Assembly: GCA_946479615.1 (NCBI GenBank)
Contig: CAMLGR010000002.1
Location: 7,379-71,378, forward strand
Direction: 5' to 3'
DNA length: 64,000 nt
Source: an uncultured Bacteroidota bacterium
GTDB taxonomy: Bacteria > Bacteroidota > Bacteroidia > Chitinophagales > Chitinophagaceae
Shown one piece after another: positions 1 through 9,088 of the stretch. Both the position numbers and the translations under genes were made by a program. Numbering within the stretch: position 1 is the stretch's first letter; every line of letters starts with the position of its first letter. The notes beneath the pieces are model-generated. The model saw only the letters and a list, made by a program, of their open reading frames with translations. It had not been told where the DNA came from and did no database searches.

Positions 1-1
1 C

Positions 2-1363
2 AGCCAAAAAGCAGAGTTCGACACAACTGCTGATGCGTCTGGAATGACAGTGCGTTACGGAAGTTCTATTCCTTATTCCGATGTTTATTTTGGTAAAACA
101 CAATTGCAGACTGCCAACCAGCAAATGCAAACCTCATTTAAGGATACGATCCTGACATTACCCAAAAATGCGGTATATGGTCCTTATCTCGAAGGTGGTA
201 ATTATGTATTGGCAAAAATGCTTGACAGTAAGATCCTTCCGGATTCTATTAAATGCCGTCACATACTATTAGGAACAGCTGACCGCCAGGGTCAGCCGTT
301 GATGGATGATTCGATTGCACATCACCTGGCAGACAGCATCGCTACTGCCATTAAGAGCGGCGCTAATTTCGATTCCCTTGAAGCTAAATTCTCTACCGAT
401 CAGCAAGCGCATTTAACAAAAGGTGAAATGACATTTGCTTCTTCAGTAATACAAGGTGAAGGCTTTGCACCGGAGTTTGGCAAATTCCTGATCAATGGTA
501 AACCCGGTGATAAACAGGTTGTAAAAACACAGTTCGGATGGCACTATATTGAGATCCTTAATTTTATCAAACCTGAACCACATTTTAAAATAGCTTACCT
601 GGCAAAAGCCATCGAAGCAAGTTCAGAAACAGATGCCAATGCCAATAACGAAGCCAATCAGTTTGCGGGACAAAGCCGCAGCCTGAAAGCGTTCGATGAT
701 AATGCAGAAAAATTGAAAGCAAAAGGCATTAATAAATTAAGACAGGACAATATTTCTCCCAACGAATACAGGCTACAGGCAGGAGAATCAAGAACATTGG
801 TAAAAGCTATTTATGCAGCTGATGCCGGCGATGTATTACCGGTAGAAAGAGTGGGAGATAATTATATAGTAGCCGCTGTAACAGAAATAAACAAAGAAGG
901 AACACAATCCGTTGCGAAAGCAAGACCGGTTGTTGAATCCATTCTGCGTAATCATAAAAAGGCAGAACAACTTGCGAAGAAGATTGGAAATGCTACTACA
1001 CTCGAAGCTGTTGCAACGGCATTGGGTGGAAAGCAAATTGAAGTAGCAGATAGTCTTCGCCTGGCGAATACAACACCTTCCCTGGTCTCGGCTGAGCCAA
1101 AAGTAATTGGCGCCGCTTTCAACCCGGCGAATAAGACAAAAATTTCACCTGTTATTGAAGGCACACAGGGTGTATATGTGATCAGGATCGACAACCTGAC
1201 TGCTACACCATTGGGTGATGCGAATGTAGCCGAGCAAAGAAAAGCAAGAGCTGATCAGAAGAAAATGAGCCTGATGCAAATGATGCAACAGGGATATGAT
1301 CCTAATACTGCCATCTTAAAAGAAGCTGCAACTATTAAAGATAACAGGAACAAGTTTTATTAA
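2..1363 (+). CDS. Peptidyl-prolyl cis-trans isomerase, parvulin/PpiD type (5' end missing)
   Basis: The frame is already open at base 2, so this is the C-terminal part of a gene that starts before the window. A parvulin rotamase domain is visible (residues about 70-170 from the first internal Met): it opens with IKCRHILLGT, contains FDSLEAKFS and ends with the QFGWHYIEIL signature. The remaining about 250 residues contain a second, degenerate rotamase-like stretch (GDVLPVERVGDNYIVAAV) as in PpiD-type periplasmic folding factors. These enzymes assist folding of exported and outer membrane proteins. The signal or membrane anchor would lie upstream of the window. A strong terminator follows the stop codon, so this is the last gene of its transcript. 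Confidence 0.85.
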   Translation, partial: SQKAEFDTTADASGMTVRYGSSIPYSDVYFGKTQLQTANQQMQTSFKDTILTLPKNAVYGPYLEGGNYVLAKMLDSKILPDSIKCRHILLGTADRQGQPLMDDSIAHHLADSIATAIKSGANFDSLEAKFSTDQQAHLTKGEMTFASSVIQGEGFAPEFGKFLINGKPGDKQVVKTQFGWHYIEILNFIKPEPHFKIAYLAKAIEASSETDANANNEANQFAGQSRSLKAFDDNAEKLKAKGINKLRQDNISPNEYRLQAGESRTLVKAIYAADAGDVLPVERVGDNYIVAAVTEINKEGTQSVAKARPVVESILRNHKKAEQLAKKIGNATTLEAVATALGGKQIEVADSLRLANTTPSLVSAEPKVIGAAFNPANKTKISPVIEGTQGVYVIRIDNLTATPLGDANVAEQRKARADQKKMSLMQMMQQGYDPNTAILKEAATIKDNRNKFY

Positions 1364-1405
1364 GCATATAGTGTGCAATCACACACACAACCAAAACTCA
1401 CAGCG

Positions 1406-1434
1406 AAATGGCCCCAACAGGGGCCATTTGTTTT
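1406..1434 (+). terminator. Intrinsic terminator after the PPIase gene
   Basis: A perfect 10-bp stem (AAATGGCCCC with GGGGCCATTT) and an AACA loop are followed by GTTTT, 42 bases after the PPIase stop codon. Confidence 0.85.
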
Positions 1435-1468
1435 ACGGGCAGGGTAAACAATACCCGGGGATGAGTGT

Positions 1469-1476
1469 TATCTTTG
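1469..1476 (+). promoter_or_regulatory. Bacteroidota -7 element upstream of the DUF2480 gene
   Basis: TATCTTTG matches the TAnnTTTG -7 consensus and ends 10 bases before the ATG at 1487, so the transcript would have a very short leader. No clear TTG element was found at the usual distance, so support comes only from the -7 box and position. Confidence 0.45.
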
Positions 1477-1486
1477 AACGAGTAGT

Positions 1487-1993
1487 ATGGATGAACCTAT
1501 AATAAATAAAGTAGCCGAAAGCGGGCTGATTACCCTGGACCCGGAAAAGTATTATCCGCAGGAAGCGACTGCGTTGTTTGACCTGAAGGAGTTTCTTTTT
1601 ATGGAATTGATCCTGAAGGAAAAGGATTTCCGTGAAAAATTAAAAGCCTATGACTGGGAGCCGTTCCGGGATAAATATGTGGGCGTTTATTGTTCAGCCG
1701 ATGCGATCATTCCTGTATGGGCCTATATGCTTATCGCGGCCTACCTGGAACCGGTAGCAAAAGATGTGATCATGGGAGATGAAAAAGAACTGCATCGCCG
1801 CCTGTTTCTTAAAAACCTTTCTACTATCAATGTGGAAGAATTCTCCGATAAAAGAATAGTCATAAAAGGATGTGGTGAAACACCGATAGGCGATTTTGTG
1901 TATATGGAAATTACCAGGCTGCTTCGTCCTGTTGCCAAAAGCATAATGTATGGAGAGCCGTGCAGTACGGTGCCGGTATATAAGAAAAAATAA
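1487..1993 (+). CDS. DUF2480 family protein
   Basis: This is a 168-residue soluble protein resembling the Bacteroidota-specific DUF2480 family, for which no function is known to me. It begins MDEPIINKVAESG and has a conserved-looking centre (FRDKYVGVYCSADAIIPVWAYML) and a C-terminal GCGE...GDFVYMEITRLL region. There is no signal peptide or membrane span. It stands alone between a terminator upstream and an inverted repeat that begins inside its stop codon. The ATG follows a -7 promoter box by 10 bases, which supports this start. Family assignment is from memory of the sequence pattern. Confidence 0.8.
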   Translation: MDEPIINKVAESGLITLDPEKYYPQEATALFDLKEFLFMELILKEKDFREKLKAYDWEPFRDKYVGVYCSADAIIPVWAYMLIAAYLEPVAKDVIMGDEKELHRRLFLKNLSTINVEEFSDKRIVIKGCGETPIGDFVYMEITRLLRPVAKSIMYGEPCSTVPVYKKK

Positions 1994-2065
1994 GTGTGAG
2001 GTACGAAGTAAGAAGTACGGGCGCCTGATAAAGAGATCGTACTTCTTACTTCGTACCTCATACTT
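1992..2065. repeat. Inverted-repeat element, family F1 (TACGAAGTAAGAAGTACG)
   Basis: Arms 1992-2019 and 2038-2065 are complementary over 28 bp with one mismatch, with an 18-nt loop. The element joins two convergent genes and overlaps the stop codons of both. It could act as a bidirectional terminator. The same arm motif flanks the four-helix-bundle gene at 22.5 kb. Confidence 0.9.
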
Positions 2066-3326
2066 ATATGAGACCGTCCTCTTTTAACCTGTACTGTTCT
2101 TTTATTTTTCTCATTACCTCGTCCATAGAAGCCCGGTGATCTTTCGGGCTCCACTCACCCCGCTCCCATTTTTCCAGTTCTTCATTAATATGTTTCTCCT
2201 GCAGGGAGGATAATTTATTGACGAGCTTATCCGACATTTCTTTTTGTTTCTGATAGAATACTTTTCTTTTTTCAAAGGAAATCTCCTTATCCTGACGAAT
2301 CTCATTTTCAGAAGCGGCCATAGCCAGTAACTCTTCTTTTGCCAGCGCAATATCATAAGGGCCTACCGGCATAATCAGTTTCGAAAGAATAGGGCCGATC
2401 TCTACCAGTATGATCAATAAAGAGATCAAAAGACTGGTCCAGAAAACACTGCTCTCCTGCGCCGAAAGATCTGACAATGCTTTATTACGTTCGAGAAAGC
2501 CGACATTGGCACCAGCCGCCAGTTCATACTCTTTTCTTTTTTGCTCGAGTGAAGCTGTAACCCCGGAAAGAATACTATCCTGCTGACCAATCGCCAGTGT
2601 TAATTGTTTCAACTCGGGAGAATATTGCTGTAATGCCTGGTTATACGTGTTCATTTTTAACCGGGTAAGATTGTCAATACCGCGTTGCATGGAACCGGCC
2701 GTGCCATCTGCTTCGTGTACATAGGATTGCTGCAATTGATATAATGTATCTTCTATACCTGTTTTTCTTGCGGTTAAACGGGCTCTTTCACTGGTAGCTT
2801 TTTGTGCAAGCGCTGCATTTTCTATTTGTAATAAGCTATCGTTGAGCTGAATTTTTTTATGAATATTCTCGATGACCCTGGTATTGATCTCTTTTTCAAA
2901 GATTTTTAATTCGAGCGGACGGGCTATCGTCAAACCGATCAGCAGGGCCAGCGCCATCCTGGGTACCGCCATCCATATTTGTTTCTGACGCGAAACGCCA
3001 TACTTGCGCATGGTAGAAACAAGAAAGCGGTCGAAATTAAAAATGATCAACCCCCACACAACAGCAAAAACGATCGTAAAAAGCCAGTTGTTGAATACAC
3101 TGTACATGGCATATCCCGCTGAGAGCGAAGCCAGGATAAAAGTGGCGAGGATTACACCGCCAAGACCCGAGTATTTGGTTTGTTCGGAAGGGTATTGTTT
3201 TAATAATTCCTGGTGGGCACCTGCGCACCACCATAAAAAACGGGTATCGGAAGTTTTCTTGTTCTTTTTTCCGAATGAATCATAGGTATACAGCGAATCC
3301 TCCTGTTGATTGATATCAGCAGCCAT
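2064..3326 (-). CDS. DUF4407 domain-containing membrane protein
   Basis: This 420-residue protein matches DUF4407. The N-terminal region has the motif RFLWWCAGA, then two adjacent membrane segments (about residues 55-100, including GLGGVILATFILASLSAGYAMY and a second span before NFDRFLVSTMRK) and a third near residue 120. A long charged region, probably coiled coil, follows (about 140-270), then another membrane span (FWTSLLISLLIILVEIGPIL) and a charged C-terminal tail. Function is unknown. It converges on the DUF2480 gene with an inverted repeat between them. Its start ATG lies about 200 bases from the corA 3' end, so the two could be cotranscribed or separate. Confidence 0.85.
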   Translation of the reverse strand: MAADINQQEDSLYTYDSFGKKNKKTSDTRFLWWCAGAHQELLKQYPSEQTKYSGLGGVILATFILASLSAGYAMYSVFNNWLFTIVFAVVWGLIIFNFDRFLVSTMRKYGVSRQKQIWMAVPRMALALLIGLTIARPLELKIFEKEINTRVIENIHKKIQLNDSLLQIENAALAQKATSERARLTARKTGIEDTLYQLQQSYVHEADGTAGSMQRGIDNLTRLKMNTYNQALQQYSPELKQLTLAIGQQDSILSGVTASLEQKRKEYELAAGANVGFLERNKALSDLSAQESSVFWTSLLISLLIILVEIGPILSKLIMPVGPYDIALAKEELLAMAASENEIRQDKEISFEKRKVFYQKQKEMSDKLVNKLSSLQEKHINEELEKWERGEWSPKDHRASMDEVMRKIKEQYRLKEDGLI

Positions 3327-3432
3327 ACATAATAGTTTACAGTAAAATGAATAGAGTTACCTTATCGGGTTGAAGTGTGGGTCTGTTAAAAACGCAGGAA
3401 GAGACGGTAAATTGTAAAAACAAAGTTAATTA

Positions 3433-3516
3433 AATGTACGGTGTCAGGCGTACGGTGTACGACCGGACTATAATTATAGTTTTCTTCTAATATAGGGAAG
3501 ACGTACACCGTACATT
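3433..3516. repeat. Inverted-repeat element, family F2 (GTACGATGT-type), partly deleted
   Basis: The left side (from 3433) carries AATGTACGGTGT, then CAGGCGTACGGTGTACG. The right side (3502-3516) pairs only with the outer part plus the inner TGTACG. Compared with the complete copy at 52.6 kb, the right arm has lost the middle segment. It lies just downstream of the corA stop codon. Confidence 0.75.
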
Positions 3517-3522
3517 CATAAA

Positions 3523-4641
3523 TCACATTCTATCAAACCAACCCCTGCGTTTGAAGACGGAGATCATCCAGATAGGAATGATCAGCATTATGCTGACAGC
3601 GATCCAGAAACCGTATTGATTATGGAGATAAGGGATCGATTCGAAGTTCATACCGAAAATACCACCGATCACCGTAGCCGGCGCCAGCAGGCAGGTCACG
3701 ATCGCCATTACCTTCATCACTTCATTCATCTTCAGGTTTACGTTGTTGAGATAAAGGTCCTGCATACTCATCATCATATCACGGTAGTTTTCCGTGAGGT
3801 CGATGGCCTGTACGATATGATCATATACATCTTTAAAATACTTGGTCGTTCTGTCGTCGAGCAATTCGCTTTCGCTGCGGAGAATGCCCCCGATAAGATC
3901 GCGCACGGGAACGGTATTTCTTTTTAAAACGATCAGCTCTTTCCGCAATTGATTTATCCGCGCCAGCGATTTTTTATTACTGTTCCGGATGATCTCTTCT
4001 TCCAGTGTCTCGATCCGGTCGCCCAGCTTCTCCATGACCAGGTAATAATTATCCACGATAAGATCGAGCATACTATAGCAGAGATAATCCGCACCTCGCT
4101 GACGAACCTTACTGGTCGCCATTTTAAGACGTTCACGCAGCGGGTTGAAAACATCACGATTGGCATCTTCCTGGAAACTGATCACAAAATCCTTACCCAA
4201 TACAATGCTGATCTGCTCCTGCTCCACCGTTTGCTTCCCGGTATTATAATAAAGCATATTAAGCAGGCAGAACATCACGCCCTCCACATCATCCATCTTG
4301 GGACGCTGGTTGATGCTAAGAATATCTTCGATTAGAAGCGGGTGAATACCAAAATGATTACTGATCGATTCCAAATCAGCTTTACGCAGGCCATCGATAT
4401 TGATCCAGGTGATGCGGTTGCTAGTCTTATAATTAAAGGCCTCTTCTACATTGGAAAGTTTCTTCTCTTCCATGCTGCTGATATTGTAATCATGCACACA
4501 CACTACCACCTCGGCGGCCTCTTCCCGCTGCGGGATCACCGTAGGGTTTACTGACAGGATCTCCTTGGTACGCTGTGTACCAAACAAATTCGGCAGGTAG
4601 AGGTAGCGAAGATATTTTTCCGGTTTCAGCCTGACATTCAT
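3523..4641 (-). CDS. corA: CorA family magnesium/cobalt transporter
   Basis: A 372-residue CorA-type divalent cation channel. The large cytoplasmic domain is followed by two C-terminal membrane spans. The family signature GMN is present (IFGMNFESIPYL) at the end of the first span (MKVMAIVTCLLAPATVIGGIFGMNF), and the second span is GFWIAVSIMLIIPIWMISVF. I place the start at the ATG at 4641 (MNVRLKPEKYLRYLY). The longer frame to 4719 begins with TTG and adds a hydrophobic stretch not expected for CorA. The upstream gene is divergent. Confidence 0.93.
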   Translation of the reverse strand: MNVRLKPEKYLRYLYLPNLFGTQRTKEILSVNPTVIPQREEAAEVVVCVHDYNISSMEEKKLSNVEEAFNYKTSNRITWINIDGLRKADLESISNHFGIHPLLIEDILSINQRPKMDDVEGVMFCLLNMLYYNTGKQTVEQEQISIVLGKDFVISFQEDANRDVFNPLRERLKMATSKVRQRGADYLCYSMLDLIVDNYYLVMEKLGDRIETLEEEIIRNSNKKSLARINQLRKELIVLKRNTVPVRDLIGGILRSESELLDDRTTKYFKDVYDHIVQAIDLTENYRDMMMSMQDLYLNNVNLKMNEVMKVMAIVTCLLAPATVIGGIFGMNFESIPYLHNQYGFWIAVSIMLIIPIWMISVFKRRGWFDRM

Positions 4642-4900
4642 AAAAAGAAAGATAATAAATGATATGCAAAGATCGGCCCGGAATGGATAGATCGCAACAG
4701 GAGGTCCTGCTTCCGCCAATGAAATTTTAAGAAGCCGGGGCTGGCCGTTTCTTCCGGATGCCGGCTATCCGGAGATAAATTGTCCGTGTATCCGGGTTAA
4801 ATGTCCCCTTTGATGTCAATACGAGCGCCGGTCTGGCAAGGTATTTAGGTAGTAAATCCTACATTTATGCCTATTGATTATTCAAAGCCGGCCGACCAAT

Positions 4901-5827
4901 ATGACGATACAGACACAAGAGCGAAAAAAATTTAAAAAAGGGGATATAAAGCCGCTGTTGCAGCAATCACTTTTGGAAATGAAGAAGAATGATCCGCTGC
5001 GCATGGCCGGCGCAACAGCTTTCTTTACCACATTTGCCCTGCCACCTATCCTGATCATCATTTTTCAATTATTCAGTCTTTTCCTGGATAAGAAATTTGT
5101 GGGTACCAGCATCATGAAAATACTGACAAAGACGCTTGGTAAACTGAGTTCGGAACAAATACGGATTACCACAAGAGGGTTCCGCAATTTCACGCATAAC
5201 TGGTTTACAACGGTACTGGGGTTTTTGTTTCTCCTATTCGTGGCTACCACGCTTTTCCGCATCATAAAAAATACAATGAACGATATCTGGCGCATTGGCA
5301 TAAAAGACCATGCGGGATCGCTGGTCTATTTAAAACATCGTGGAAAATCCTTTGCGGTGATTGTACTGGCCGGATTTTTATTCCTCGCAGCTATTTTTCT
5401 CGATAGTTTCCAGGCGCTGGCCGGGGAATCATTGAATGATATCTTTCATGGAGGCGGAAAATTTTTCAAGGGAGCGTTCAATGAGATTACCAGTGCTGTA
5501 TTGATCGCTGTCTGGTTTATTCTATTATTCCGTTTTTTGGCCGATGGTCGTCCTGCCTGGCGGGTAGCGATTGCAGGAGGATGTGTAACGGGAATTTTAT
5601 TTTCTATAGGAAAAGCAGTGCTTTCCTATTTGGTTCAGAACAGTAATGTGGGAACGATCTACGGAACATCGGGATCGATCGTGCTGATCTTCCTCTTCGT
5701 TTTTTATTCTTCTTTTATTCTCTATTTTGGAGCTGGATTTATAAAAGCCTATTCGGAGTTATCCAATCAACCTATCCGGCCGTTACCGCATGCATTCAGA
5801 TACCGGTTGCAGAAAATCAGTGAATGA
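4901..5827 (+). CDS. YihY/BrkB family inner membrane protein
   Basis: A 308-residue polytopic membrane protein of the YihY/BrkB (former RNase BN) family. About six membrane spans are visible, including an early one after RMAGATAFFTTFALPPIL, a paired central region and the C-terminal SIVLIFLFVFYSSFILYFGAGFIKAY, which carries the family's G(S)xx...YxSxxxxxGAxFxxxY pattern. The function of the family is unsettled. The start is the ATG at 4901. The upstream TTG at 4874 adds nine residues without features. It converges on kdsB with only two bases between the stop codons. Confidence 0.87.
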   Translation: MTIQTQERKKFKKGDIKPLLQQSLLEMKKNDPLRMAGATAFFTTFALPPILIIIFQLFSLFLDKKFVGTSIMKILTKTLGKLSSEQIRITTRGFRNFTHNWFTTVLGFLFLLFVATTLFRIIKNTMNDIWRIGIKDHAGSLVYLKHRGKSFAVIVLAGFLFLAAIFLDSFQALAGESLNDIFHGGGKFFKGAFNEITSAVLIAVWFILLFRFLADGRPAWRVAIAGGCVTGILFSIGKAVLSYLVQNSNVGTIYGTSGSIVLIFLFVFYSSFILYFGAGFIKAYSELSNQPIRPLPHAFRYRLQKISE

Positions 5828-5829
5828 TA

Positions 5830-6549
5830 TCAGGGTAATAATTTAGCCGCTCTTTCAAGGTCCTGTGGTGTATCGATGGCTACGCTTTTAAAATCGACAA
5901 GCGCCATGCGGATGGGAATACCATTTTCCAGGTAGCGGAGTTGCTCCAGCTTTTCTGTTTTTTCCAGTACAGAAGCCGGCCATTTCGTGAAATTCAGCAA
6001 TGTTGTTTTGCGGAAACCATATACACCAATATGGAGATAATATGAAGGAGTTACTGCTTCATTAGCTGCAAATGGAATCGGGCTACGGCTAAAATACATC
6101 GCGTCATTTTTTTTATTCACTACCACTTTTACAAAAGAACTTCCTTCGATTTCTTCTTTTGATCTTATTTCTTTCATCAGGGAACCGACCTGCACCGCAG
6201 GGTCGTTGAATAATTGCACCAGTTTTTCCAGCGGTTCTTTTTGAATAAAAGGTTCATCGCCCTGTACATTGATAATTATATCTGCATCCATATCTTCTAC
6301 AGCTTCCGCGATACGGTCGCTGCCACTTTCATGTTCACGTTTGCTCATGACGGCATGGCCACCATGCGAAGAAATTTCCCGGAAAATAATATCGCTATCA
6401 GTGACGACCACCACTTTTTCAAACAGGCCGGTATTTACAGCTGCTTCATAGGTATGACGGATAACGGGTTTGTCGCCGAGCAGCTTCATCAGCTTGGCCG
6501 GAAACCTGGTGGCAGCATACCGCGCCGGTATCATGGCGATTATTTTCAT
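5830..6549 (-). CDS. kdsB: 3-deoxy-manno-octulosonate cytidylyltransferase
   Basis: A 239-residue CMP-Kdo synthetase, which activates Kdo for lipid A core synthesis in the cytoplasm. The N-terminal nucleotide-binding motif IPARYAATRFPAKLM and the NVQGDEPFI motif (about residue 95) are diagnostic, and SRSPIPF and HIGVYGFRK are the expected later motifs. Length is close to the usual about 245 residues. Together with the other envelope genes it shows a Gram-negative LPS-type outer membrane. Confidence 0.96.
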   Translation of the reverse strand: MKIIAMIPARYAATRFPAKLMKLLGDKPVIRHTYEAAVNTGLFEKVVVVTDSDIIFREISSHGGHAVMSKREHESGSDRIAEAVEDMDADIIINVQGDEPFIQKEPLEKLVQLFNDPAVQVGSLMKEIRSKEEIEGSSFVKVVVNKKNDAMYFSRSPIPFAANEAVTPSYYLHIGVYGFRKTTLLNFTKWPASVLEKTEKLEQLRYLENGIPIRMALVDFKSVAIDTPQDLERAAKLLP

Positions 6550-6609
6550 ACATCAAAGATAACAGGAGCAAAATCTATGAGAGAAATTAAAAATGGCGGA
6601 CATCGGGCA

Positions 6610-7437
6610 TCATGAATCCAGCTTCTGGAAGGGTTTTTTCATCAGCATGACAAAGTCTTCATCTTTTTCATTGGGATAATAGCGGTCCAGGCCATATTTA
6701 ATCTCTTTCGGTTCCAGCTTCATGAATGTTCCCAGCAGGCGGTCCCAGATAGAAAGAATCGCTCCGTAATTACTGTCCGTAAAAGGTTGTTTCCAGTGAT
6801 GATGCACTTTGTGCATATTGGGAGAAACGAGAATATAGCTGAGTGCTTTATCAAGCCAGCGTGGCAAACTGATATTGGCATGCGTGAAAGCCGTAGACAG
6901 CACCAACAGGGTTTGAAAGATCATCACAGCATACATGGGTGAGCCGCTCACAAAAATGCCCATAAAAAAGAAAATACCCCGCAAAACACTTTCTATTGGG
7001 TGATGACGAAGCCCCGTTGTTACATCCACATTATTATCGGCATGATGCACGACATGAAAGCGCCAGAGGAAATGAACTTTATGTTCGGTGATATGAACCA
7101 GCCAGCCACCGAAAAAATCAAGTACGAGAAAAGAAATAAGAATCGTTCCCAGGATGCCGGCATTGGTCCAGTAAACCAATCCAAAATCTGCTGCCTTGCA
7201 CCAGTCGCTTATTTTGATGATCAGGATAGCAAGAAAAGTATGGATGATAAGATGGATGACCGTAAAACCAAAATTGGTGGAAGCATGGCGGAGTTTATTT
7301 TTTTTATACTGGAGCGATAAAAGAGGAATACTGCCTTCAATGATCCAGAAGATCAGCAGGCCGCCTACTAAAAATGCCATCCGCTGCGCGGGATGCTTAT
7401 CGAGTTCCTGGAAATAATTGATGATATCATTCCACAT
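6610..7437 (-). CDS. Sterol desaturase / fatty acid hydroxylase superfamily protein
   Basis: A 275-residue membrane-bound di-iron oxygenase-like protein. Several membrane spans lie in the first 140 residues. The histidine clusters that bind iron in this superfamily are present: HITEHKVHFLWRFHVVHHADNNVD, then RHHP, then NMHKVHHHW. The substrate cannot be read from sequence; lipid or carotenoid hydroxylation is typical of the superfamily. It follows kdsB on the same strand at 60 bases and may be cotranscribed with it. Confidence 0.87.
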   Translation of the reverse strand: MWNDIINYFQELDKHPAQRMAFLVGGLLIFWIIEGSIPLLSLQYKKNKLRHASTNFGFTVIHLIIHTFLAILIIKISDWCKAADFGLVYWTNAGILGTILISFLVLDFFGGWLVHITEHKVHFLWRFHVVHHADNNVDVTTGLRHHPIESVLRGIFFFMGIFVSGSPMYAVMIFQTLLVLSTAFTHANISLPRWLDKALSYILVSPNMHKVHHHWKQPFTDSNYGAILSIWDRLLGTFMKLEPKEIKYGLDRYYPNEKDEDFVMLMKKPFQKLDS

Positions 7438-7511
7438 GGCAAAAGTATTACAGGGAAGTTACGAAAAGCAGTGGAGACCCGGATAACATTAAGGAGGATT
7501 TCACAGGGGCA

Positions 7512-7736
7512 TTACTCGTCAATACCGCTTTGATCTGCAAGTATTTCCAGTGCGCGTTGCGCCTGCGATTCGGGAACCATTAATTTGATGCCACCGATAG
7601 CATTGGATATCAGCGGATCTATCGTTACCGAATATTCATCCCGCAGGTAACAGTTAATATCATGTTCCTGCAACCGGCCCATGGCAATATGTGCAGGAAT
7701 GTAATTGTCGTATGATTGAAGCAGAATATATTTCAT
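7512..7736 (-). CDS. DUF2007 domain-containing protein
   Basis: A 74-residue soluble protein resembling the putative signal-transducing DUF2007 family: MKYILLQSYDNYIPAHIAMGRLQ at the start, a central DPLISNAIGGIKLMVP and a terminal helix. It lies directly downstream of the dnaN terminator on the same strand, so read-through could coexpress it with dnaN. No biochemical role is established. Confidence 0.8.
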   Translation of the reverse strand: MKYILLQSYDNYIPAHIAMGRLQEHDINCYLRDEYSVTIDPLISNAIGGIKLMVPESQAQRALEILADQSGIDE

Positions 7737-7770
7737 AAAAAATAAAAGCTCCCCTCCGGGAGAGCTTTTA
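7735..7770 (-). terminator. Intrinsic terminator downstream of dnaN
   Basis: Read on the minus strand, TAAAAGCTC pairs with GAGCTTTTA around a C/G-rich apical part (CCC with GGG). It is followed by TTTTATTTTTT, which overlaps the ATG of the DUF2007 gene. Confidence 0.75.
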
Positions 7771-7803
7771 ATATCCTTGATATTAATTTTTATCCTGACC
7801 GGA

Positions 7804-8919
7804 TTACTGGTTCAGCATTAACGGCATTACCAGCATCAGCAACTCTTCGTTGTCTTCCTGTTCGGATGGTTTGATCAAACCAGCTTTGGTAGGAGTAGAC
7901 AATTCAAGATTCACCTCATCGCTTTCTGCTGCAGATAACATTTCAATCAGGAACTTGGCATTGAAAGCGATCATCAGATCTTCGCCATTGTACTGGCATT
8001 TCATTCTTTCATTACCTTCAAAACTGAAATCGACATCCTGTGCAGCCAGTTGCAGTTCGCTTCCGCTGATATTGAGCGCTACCTGGTTGGTGCTTTTGTT
8101 ACTGAACACACTCACACGGCGAAGTGCACTTTGAAAATCGCTTTTGATCACGGTAAGGCGATATGGATTATCGGCAGGAATCACCACTTTATAATCAGGA
8201 AAACGTGCATCGATCAAACGGCAACTCATTTGCGTAGTACCATGCTTAACGAACAAATGATTACTGTTATAGCTCAGCGTCAGTTCATCATCGTTGGCAG
8301 GGATCGCTGCTTTTAACAAGTTAAGCGGTTTGCGCGGTACGATAAAAGAATCGCTTTTAGGACAAGCTACATCTTTTCTTTTATAACGGACCAGCCTGTG
8401 TGCATCGGTCGCCACACATTGCAGGCTCTTTTTATCCAGTTCAAAAAACACGCCGGTCATAGCGGGTCTCAGATCGTCGGAACTGGTAGCAAACAATGTT
8501 TTATTGATAGCAGTTACCAGGGCCGAAGCACTCATGGTAAAAGAAGTGGTATCATCGGCGGCGGGTTCTTTCGGGAAATTATCCGGGTTTTCGCCCATCA
8601 CTTTATACTTACCGTTATCGCTGGTGATCTCGATACCAAAATTCTTATCGATATTAAAGGTCAGCGGCTGGTCGGGAATATTCTTTAATGAATCGATCAG
8701 GATGCGAGCAGGAATACAAACGCGGCCGGTATCTTTTGCTTCCACATCCAATTGTACTCTCATTACGGTCTCAAGGTCAGTAGCTACAACTGTCAGTTTG
8801 TTTTTAGCTACTTCAAACAGGAAATCTTCCAGGATCGGCAGAACCGTATTGGCATTGATAACCCCGGCTATATGCTGTAATTGTTTCAATAAAGACGAGG
8901 ACGATACAATAAACTTCAT
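7804..8919 (-). CDS. dnaN: DNA polymerase III subunit beta (sliding clamp)
   Basis: A 371-residue beta clamp, the ring that tethers the replicative polymerase to DNA. The start is the ATG at 8919 (MKFIVSSSSLLKQLQHIAGVI), which matches the family N-terminus. The longer frame to 9009 adds 30 unrelated residues and overlaps the promoter. Recognisable blocks include LPILEDFLFEV, ATDLETVMRV, the central RPAMTGVFFELDKKSLQCVATDAHRL and the C-terminal MLVMPLMLNQ, where families usually end in a P-M-R/N-L-like tail. dnaA is not in the window and no origin-like DnaA-box cluster was seen next to it. Confidence 0.96.
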   Translation of the reverse strand: MKFIVSSSSLLKQLQHIAGVINANTVLPILEDFLFEVAKNKLTVVATDLETVMRVQLDVEAKDTGRVCIPARILIDSLKNIPDQPLTFNIDKNFGIEITSDNGKYKVMGENPDNFPKEPAADDTTSFTMSASALVTAINKTLFATSSDDLRPAMTGVFFELDKKSLQCVATDAHRLVRYKRKDVACPKSDSFIVPRKPLNLLKAAIPANDDELTLSYNSNHLFVKHGTTQMSCRLIDARFPDYKVVIPADNPYRLTVIKSDFQSALRRVSVFSNKSTNQVALNISGSELQLAAQDVDFSFEGNERMKCQYNGEDLMIAFNAKFLIEMLSAAESDEVNLELSTPTKAGLIKPSEQEDNEELLMLVMPLMLNQ

Positions 8920-8937
8920 AGACAAATTTGAGTGAGG

Positions 8938-8971
8938 CGAAACTAACGATTTTTGGCATATTTCAAGCAAA
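8938..8971 (-). promoter_or_regulatory. Candidate dnaN promoter
   Basis: On the minus strand, TTG (8964-8966) lies 18 bases upstream of TAGTTTCG (8938-8945), close to the Bacteroidota TTG/TAnnTTTG pattern. It is 19 bases from the dnaN ATG. One base of the -7 box deviates. Confidence 0.45.
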
Positions 8972-9088
8972 GTCTTGCGGTTCGGCAGCCCTCCGGGTAA
9001 CGACTGCAAGGCTGCCAGGGCGCAAGACTGCTATTTCCTTCTTTGCTCATCTTTTGTATCTTTCGGTTTCCCAAATTCTGAACAACCT

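Noticed and set aside
4642..4719. N-terminal extension of CorA from TTG 4719
   Set aside because: It adds a hydrophobic segment unlike CorA, and the ATG at 4641 gives a normal start.
8920..9009. N-terminal extension of DnaN
   Set aside because: The family begins at MKFIVSS. The extra residues overlap the candidate promoter.
7804..9088. Replication origin next to dnaN
   Set aside because: There is no dnaA and no visible DnaA-box cluster. dnaN alone is not evidence for an origin.
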